The notes under the pieces are model-generated. The model did not search any database. It had not been told where the DNA came from and was given only the letters and a program-made list of their open reading frames with translations. Of a stretch of DNA of 64,000 nucleotides, positions 60,506 to 64,000 are shown piece after piece. A program made the translations under genes and the position numbers. The number at the start of each line of letters is the position of its first letter. Position 1 is the first letter of the stretch. This DNA comes from Azospirillum lipoferum 4B. GTDB taxonomy: Bacteria; Pseudomonadota; Alphaproteobacteria; Azospirillales; Azospirillaceae. The stretch is from positions 434,001-498,000 of the forward strand of contig NC_016623.1 in NCBI RefSeq assembly GCF_000283655.1, in the 5' to 3' direction.

Positions 60506-61015
60506 ATGGAAATCGTCACCACCAAGGACAGCGATATTCAGGAGCGTCTATCCTACGCCTATCTGACAGCCGTCGCGGCACGGGCGGGATGCCAGGTCTT
60601 AAGTCTACCGGTCGATCGGAACGGCTTGGATTTCTGGGTTTCGCCTATCCAGGGGTCGGGCACCGCCCGCCTTGCCGTACAGGCCAAAGCGACGACGAGA
60701 TTGGCGCGGATCGGAGCGGGAAAGATGCTCTCTTTTCAGCTCGACCGTCGCACCTACGACCTCTTGCGCAGGGACGCAACCTGCCCAATGTTACTTGTCG
60801 TGCTGGACATGCCAGTCGAGCGGGAATCTTGGCTCTCAGTCACCGAGGATGGCTTGTTCTTGCGCCGTGCCGCATTCTGGAAGGATATGCGGGGAGCTCC
60901 AGCCATCGTTACCGATAGCGTCGCCGTGCATTTTTCCCCGGAGAACATATTCGATCACCATGCTATCCTGAACATCCTTGAGCAATCCGACCGTGACAGT
61001 CGGAAAGGGGCGTAA
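60506..61015 (+). CDS. DUF4365 domain protein (PD-(D/E)XK-nuclease-like)
   Basis: 169 residues from MEIVTTKDSDIQERLSYAYL. RLSYAYLTAVAARAGC, LDFWVSPIQGSGTARLAVQA followed by KATTR, and LLVVLDMPVERESWL are DUF4365 features. The acidic residue before AVQAK matches the DUF4365 nuclease-like motif (D-x-QxK). Its stop abuts the next ATG (TAAATG), so the two are coupled. Lower GC bias marks it as probably acquired. A defence role is only suspected. Confidence 0.75.
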   Translation: MEIVTTKDSDIQERLSYAYLTAVAARAGCQVLSLPVDRNGLDFWVSPIQGSGTARLAVQAKATTRLARIGAGKMLSFQLDRRTYDLLRRDATCPMLLVVLDMPVERESWLSVTEDGLFLRRAAFWKDMRGAPAIVTDSVAVHFSPENIFDHHAILNILEQSDRDSRKGA

Positions 61016-61573
61016 ATGTCAACGGACGCCTTGAACCAGGAAATATTCAGCGCGCGAACAACCCAGGTCGTGCGTTACCTTCCCCATGAGAGGGTTGCGG
61101 CTTATCTGAAGGCACATGGCTGGCAGGATGCCGGGCCATACGGACCGCATGCTCGAATCTATTCGCTTGGTAAGGGAGCTACGAAAAAAGAACTCGTTTT
61201 GCCGACTACGAACGATGTCGCCGATTACCAGTGGCGCATGCAAGACATCGTGCAGACCCTGGCGCGGCTTGAAAGGCGAGCCGTAGCGGCCGTTTGCACC
61301 GATCTCCTTCTTCGGAGTGGCTCCATTGACGTGCATCCTCATCAGAAAGAGCTAATTGAGAAGCAAAAAGAAATTGCACGTGAGTTACAGTCAATTATTA
61401 AAGAGATGTCGGGCAACGATGAACCCTGTCATTTTGATGACCTTGTCCGTTTTATTTCCCTTGCATCACAAGCTGCGGAAGAAGCGGTAAAAGAAGCTTT
61501 GGAAGCCGGATCAGATGAGTTAACCATTAAACTCATGAAAGCACTTATCGGCCGTGACGCCGGTCATTGCTGA
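61016..61573 (+). CDS. unknown partner of the DUF4365 protein
   Basis: 185 residues. VVRYLPHERVAAYLKAHGWQ, GATKKELVLPTTNDVADYQW and RMQDIVQTLARLERRAV form a domain that recurs in hypothetical proteins I recall from actinobacteria (a GW-containing start, an ELVLP segment and a D-Y pair). The rest is charged helix (KELIEKQKEIARELQSIIKE). It has no signal peptide or membrane segment. Direct adjacency to the DUF4365 start suggests a two-component module. Confidence 0.65.
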   Translation: MSTDALNQEIFSARTTQVVRYLPHERVAAYLKAHGWQDAGPYGPHARIYSLGKGATKKELVLPTTNDVADYQWRMQDIVQTLARLERRAVAAVCTDLLLRSGSIDVHPHQKELIEKQKEIARELQSIIKEMSGNDEPCHFDDLVRFISLASQAAEEAVKEALEAGSDELTIKLMKALIGRDAGHC

Positions 61574-61680
61574 CCCTAATGTCGTAACGCATGCAGTTTC
61601 GCCAATATCGCCATGCTGGTATGATGTCGGCTTCACGCAATCTAAAATGCTGAATTGTTGACAAACGGAACATCGATGCC

Positions 61681-62595
61681 ATGGATGTGCGGCAGCTTCG
61701 CTATTTCCTCGGCATCGTCGAGCATGGCTCGATCTCCCGCGCGGCGGAGGCGTTGCGGGTGGCGCAGCCGGCGCTCAGCCTGCATCTGAAGCGGATGGAG
61801 GAGGATTTCGGCTGCCAGCTGGTGCTGCGCACGGCGCGCGGCGTGGTGCCGACCGAAAGCGGGCGGCGGCTGGCGCAGCGGGCGGCGGCGCTGATCGAGT
61901 CGATGGACGGGCTGCGCGACGAAGTGCGTGCTGTGGAGGCGGTCCCCGCCGGTCCGGCCACGGTCGGCATCCCGACCTCGCTGGGGCCGGTGCTGACCGT
62001 GCCGCTGGCGCTTGCGGTGCGCCGCGCCCATCCGCAGATCCGGCTGCGGGTGGTGGAAGGGCTGTCGGGCCACATGCTGGAATGGGTGCTGTCGGGGCAG
62101 CTCGATCTGGCGCTGGTGTTCGGTGCCGAGGAGATGGGCGGGCTGGAGACGGAGCTGGTGGCGCGGGAAAGCCTGCATCTGGTCGGGCCGGCGGACGACC
62201 CGCTGCTGCGCGGGCGCCGCTCCATCCCCTTCGCCGAGGCGCTGGCCCTGCCGCTGATCCTGCCCGGCCGCCCGCATGGCGTGCGCGAGGAGGTGGAGCA
62301 TGCGGCAGTGCTGGCCCGCGCCCGCGTCACTGTCGCCATGGAGATCGACGCGCTGGAACAGATCAAGGCGCTGGTGGCGGAAGGCTGCGGCTATACCGTG
62401 CTGTCGGAGCGGGTGGCGCGCTACGGCACGGTGGCGGATCGCCTGACCGGGCTGCCCATCGTCGATCCGCAGATCGACCGGACGATCCTGCTGGCCCATG
62501 CCGCCGGCCGGCCGATGCCGGTCGCCGCCCGCGCGGCGCACGCCATCCTGCGCGACATCCTGGCCGGGCTGACGCGCGACGGCGGCTGGCGCTGA
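61681..62595 (+). CDS. LysR-family transcriptional regulator (Nac/GltC-like)
   Basis: 304 residues. The N-terminal HTH is MDVRQLRYFLGIVEHGSISR with AAEALRVAQPALSLHLKRME; the C-terminal periplasmic-binding-like effector domain follows (VGIPTSLGPVLTVPLALAVR, SGQLDLALVFGAEEM). The start of the protein resembles nitrogen-assimilation regulators such as Nac. The regulated genes are unknown, and no divergent gene flanks its promoter. Confidence 0.87.
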   Translation: MDVRQLRYFLGIVEHGSISRAAEALRVAQPALSLHLKRMEEDFGCQLVLRTARGVVPTESGRRLAQRAAALIESMDGLRDEVRAVEAVPAGPATVGIPTSLGPVLTVPLALAVRRAHPQIRLRVVEGLSGHMLEWVLSGQLDLALVFGAEEMGGLETELVARESLHLVGPADDPLLRGRRSIPFAEALALPLILPGRPHGVREEVEHAAVLARARVTVAMEIDALEQIKALVAEGCGYTVLSERVARYGTVADRLTGLPIVDPQIDRTILLAHAAGRPMPVAARAAHAILRDILAGLTRDGGWR

Positions 62596-62628
62596 GCCGC
62601 CATTGCCCCGCTGCCGGGTTCCCGGCGG

Positions 62629-63258
62629 TCAGGAGCCGAGATTGACGATCTCAACCCGGCGGTTGGCGTCGCTGGCCGGGTTGGCGGGGTCGAGCAGCTG
62701 CTGCGATCCGCGGCCGATGGCCACCAGCCGGCCGGACGACACGCCGAATCTCCGGGTCAGGTAATCGCGCACCGACGCGGCCCGCCGCTTCGACAAAGCG
62801 AGGTTGTAATCGGGATTGCCGACGCCGTCGGTGTGGCCGGTCAGCTGGAAGCGGTAGGCCGCCAGATCCGGAGAGGTCAGGGCGCGGCCCAGCTCGTCGA
62901 GGATGCCGGCGGCCTTCGGTGTCAGTTCCGCCGAGTTGAAGGCGAACTCCACCTGGAAGCTGATCCTCGGGGCCGTCTTCGGCTTCATGGCGGTGGGGGC
63001 GGGCGCCGATGGAGACGGGGGTGGCGGCGGTTCGCCAGCGCCACCGGTGCCGAGCGCGAGGCCGCGGGTTCTGGGCTTCTCGTTTGGCATCTCGTCGGAC
63101 GGCGGCGTGTCCGGCCGCAGGGCCCGGATGAAATCCTCCGACGTGGTGGGGGCGGCGGTCGGTTCGGTGGCCGCCGCCACGCCGCCAAACGCCATCGGCA
63201 GCGCCAGCAACAACGCCAATCCGGCAAATGCCGGCCGCAAGACCCTGACCGTCCCCAT
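62629..63258 (-). CDS. OmpA-family peptidoglycan-binding envelope protein
   Basis: 209 residues from MGTVRVLRPAFAG, with GGGGA upstream; a longer frame begins at 63300. A signal peptide (LALLLALPMAFGGVAAATEP) precedes a Pro-rich linker. The C-terminal OmpA domain has FAFNSAELTPKAAGILDELG, GHTDGVGNPDYNLALSKRRA, ASVRDYLTRRFGV and ASDANRRVEIV. It should anchor the outer membrane to peptidoglycan. No membrane barrel is present. Confidence 0.85.
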   Translation of the reverse strand: MGTVRVLRPAFAGLALLLALPMAFGGVAAATEPTAAPTTSEDFIRALRPDTPPSDEMPNEKPRTRGLALGTGGAGEPPPPPSPSAPAPTAMKPKTAPRISFQVEFAFNSAELTPKAAGILDELGRALTSPDLAAYRFQLTGHTDGVGNPDYNLALSKRRAASVRDYLTRRFGVSSGRLVAIGRGSQQLLDPANPASDANRRVEIVNLGS

Positions 63259-63450
63259 TCCCCTGTCCCCTATGTCCGATTCGGGCAAAGCCGGCGCCAT
63301 GGTAGTCGACCGGGTGCCCGGGTTCCAGAACCGGACCGTCCAGTTGTGCTCTCCCGAGCCAACTCAGCCGTGAAAACCCGGCGTTGTCGCTTTTCTGTCA
63401 ATGATTGCACCTCTATCATACCCTGGTAGCGCAATCGATCGGGGTGCACC

Positions 63451-63801
63451 GTGTTCGTTCTGTCGCAGGCCCAGATGGACCGGCTGGGGGAAGAGGATCT
63501 GATCCGCGCGGTGCATCGCTACCTCGCCGACCGCTTCCCGGATGCCGACCCGGTGCCGGCCGACCGCTTCCTCGCGTTCGGGCGGGACCAGCTGGCGCGG
63601 GCCGAGGGGCATGGCCTGACCACGCGCTGGCAGGTCGCCTGCTATATCGTCGCCGCGGCGCTGGCCGGCGACCGCTTCGACGAGGACAGCCCGGCGGCGC
63701 GCGAGGTGCTGGCCGACCCGGCGATGACCGCCGACCGCAAGGCGGAATGGCTGACCGAGTGGGTCGACGCCATGATCGCCGCCCTGTCGCAGCGGGACTG
63801 A
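63451..63801 (+). CDS. small uncharacterised protein (type VI effector-neighbour type)
   Basis: 116 residues from GTG (MFVLSQAQMDRLGEEDLIR). LARAEGHGLTTRWQVACYIV followed by LAGDRFDEDSP, then REVLADPAMTADRKAEWLTE, resembles small helical proteins found beside type VI effector genes in proteobacteria. No catalytic motif is visible. A gene starting 4 bp downstream is cut by the right edge. Confidence 0.55.
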   Translation: MFVLSQAQMDRLGEEDLIRAVHRYLADRFPDADPVPADRFLAFGRDQLARAEGHGLTTRWQVACYIVAAALAGDRFDEDSPAAREVLADPAMTADRKAEWLTEWVDAMIAALSQRD

Positions 63802-63805
63802 CGCC

Positions 63806-64000
63806 ATGGCGATCCTGTCCACGCTGGCCGACATGGCCGGAAGCGCCACGGCGAAGGCCAAGGCGACCTACCAGACCCTGCGCACCGGCGGCCGGATGGC
63901 GGCCGACACCGTCAAGGCCGGCCTGAAGGAGACCGGGGCGGCGGTGCTGGAGGGCGACTTCGGCGGAGCGGCCAAGCGCGGCGCTAAGGCCGCCGGCCAG
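63806..64000 (+). CDS. uncharacterised protein, cut by right window edge
   Basis: The frame is open from ATG 63806 to the window end (65 residues visible). It is Ala/Gly/Lys-rich and helical (ADMAGSATAKAKATYQTLRT, then GGRMAADTVKAGLKETGAAV). It starts 4 bp after the previous stop, so both are probably in one operon. No family can be assigned. Confidence 0.6.
   Translation, partial: MAILSTLADMAGSATAKAKATYQTLRTGGRMAADTVKAGLKETGAAVLEGDFGGAAKRGAKAAGQ

Overview
The window is GC-rich (with strong G/C preference at third codon positions) and reads like an alphaproteobacterium of the Azospirillum/Rhodospirillales type. The gene complement fits: a c-di-GMP-type cellulose operon, a flaF gene, a fused indolepyruvate:ferredoxin oxidoreductase and a full histidine-utilisation (hut) cluster. 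A replication module (initiator gene, iterons, parA) lies near 39.4-44.2 kb, so the DNA is probably part of a plasmid or chromid rather than the main chromosome. The genus is inferred from gene style, not from any marker gene.

Layout. 0-6.6 kb: metabolic genes (M20 amidase cut by the left edge, deacetylase-family hydrolase, EamA exporter, GH1 beta-glucosidase) and two uncharacterised reverse-strand genes. 6.7-11.0 kb: an accessory island with a shortened serine recombinase, a frameshifted DUF4145 gene cut short near an IS5-family transposase, an unknown gene split by a second IS5-family element (842 bp, CTAG target duplication), and a RelE-like toxin/XRE antitoxin pair. 11.2-16.4 kb: fused indolepyruvate:ferredoxin oxidoreductase and a TPR-glycosyltransferase-like protein. 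16.5-25.2 kb (reverse strand): cellulose operon bcsA-bcsB-bcsZ-TPR gene-bcsN-like. 25.4-39.3 kb: AEC permease, OsmC, nitroreductase, glutamine-dependent NAD synthetase, flaF, a GT9/LptF pair, TPR-OGT-like protein, sugar dehydrogenase-like lipoprotein, cysteine desulfurase, small porin-like protein and pxpA.

39.4-44.9 kb: replication/partition region. A parA gene overlaps a DUF3102-like gene in the place where parB would be expected. Two overlapping reverse-strand genes (winged-helix protein and partner) face the initiator gene across a 682-bp origin carrying 21-bp iterons in both orientations. A PAP2 phosphatase follows. 45.1-53.0 kb: hut genes in two divergent arms, hutF-hutH-hutG (reverse) and hutI-hutC-hutU (forward), with a HutC-like operator between them. 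Histidine is degraded by HutH, HutU and HutI to formiminoglutamate, which HutF deiminates to formylglutamate and HutG hydrolyses to glutamate and formate. 53.1-56.6 kb: SDR-pabB-pabC-GyrI-like operon (p-aminobenzoate for folate). 56.8-64 kb: unknown membrane protein, clpB, a two-gene DUF4365 module, a LysR regulator, an OmpA-type protein and two small right-edge genes, the first resembling small proteins found near type VI effectors.

GC-rich palindromes of about 100-165 bp recur in six intergenic gaps, four of them at the hut cluster. The best candidates for undescribed biology are the DUF4365 pair at 60.5-61.6 kb, the partition/replication module with a non-ParB partner, and the island at 6.7-11 kb, where an IS-split gene can be rebuilt exactly. 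No tRNA, rRNA or CRISPR array was seen.
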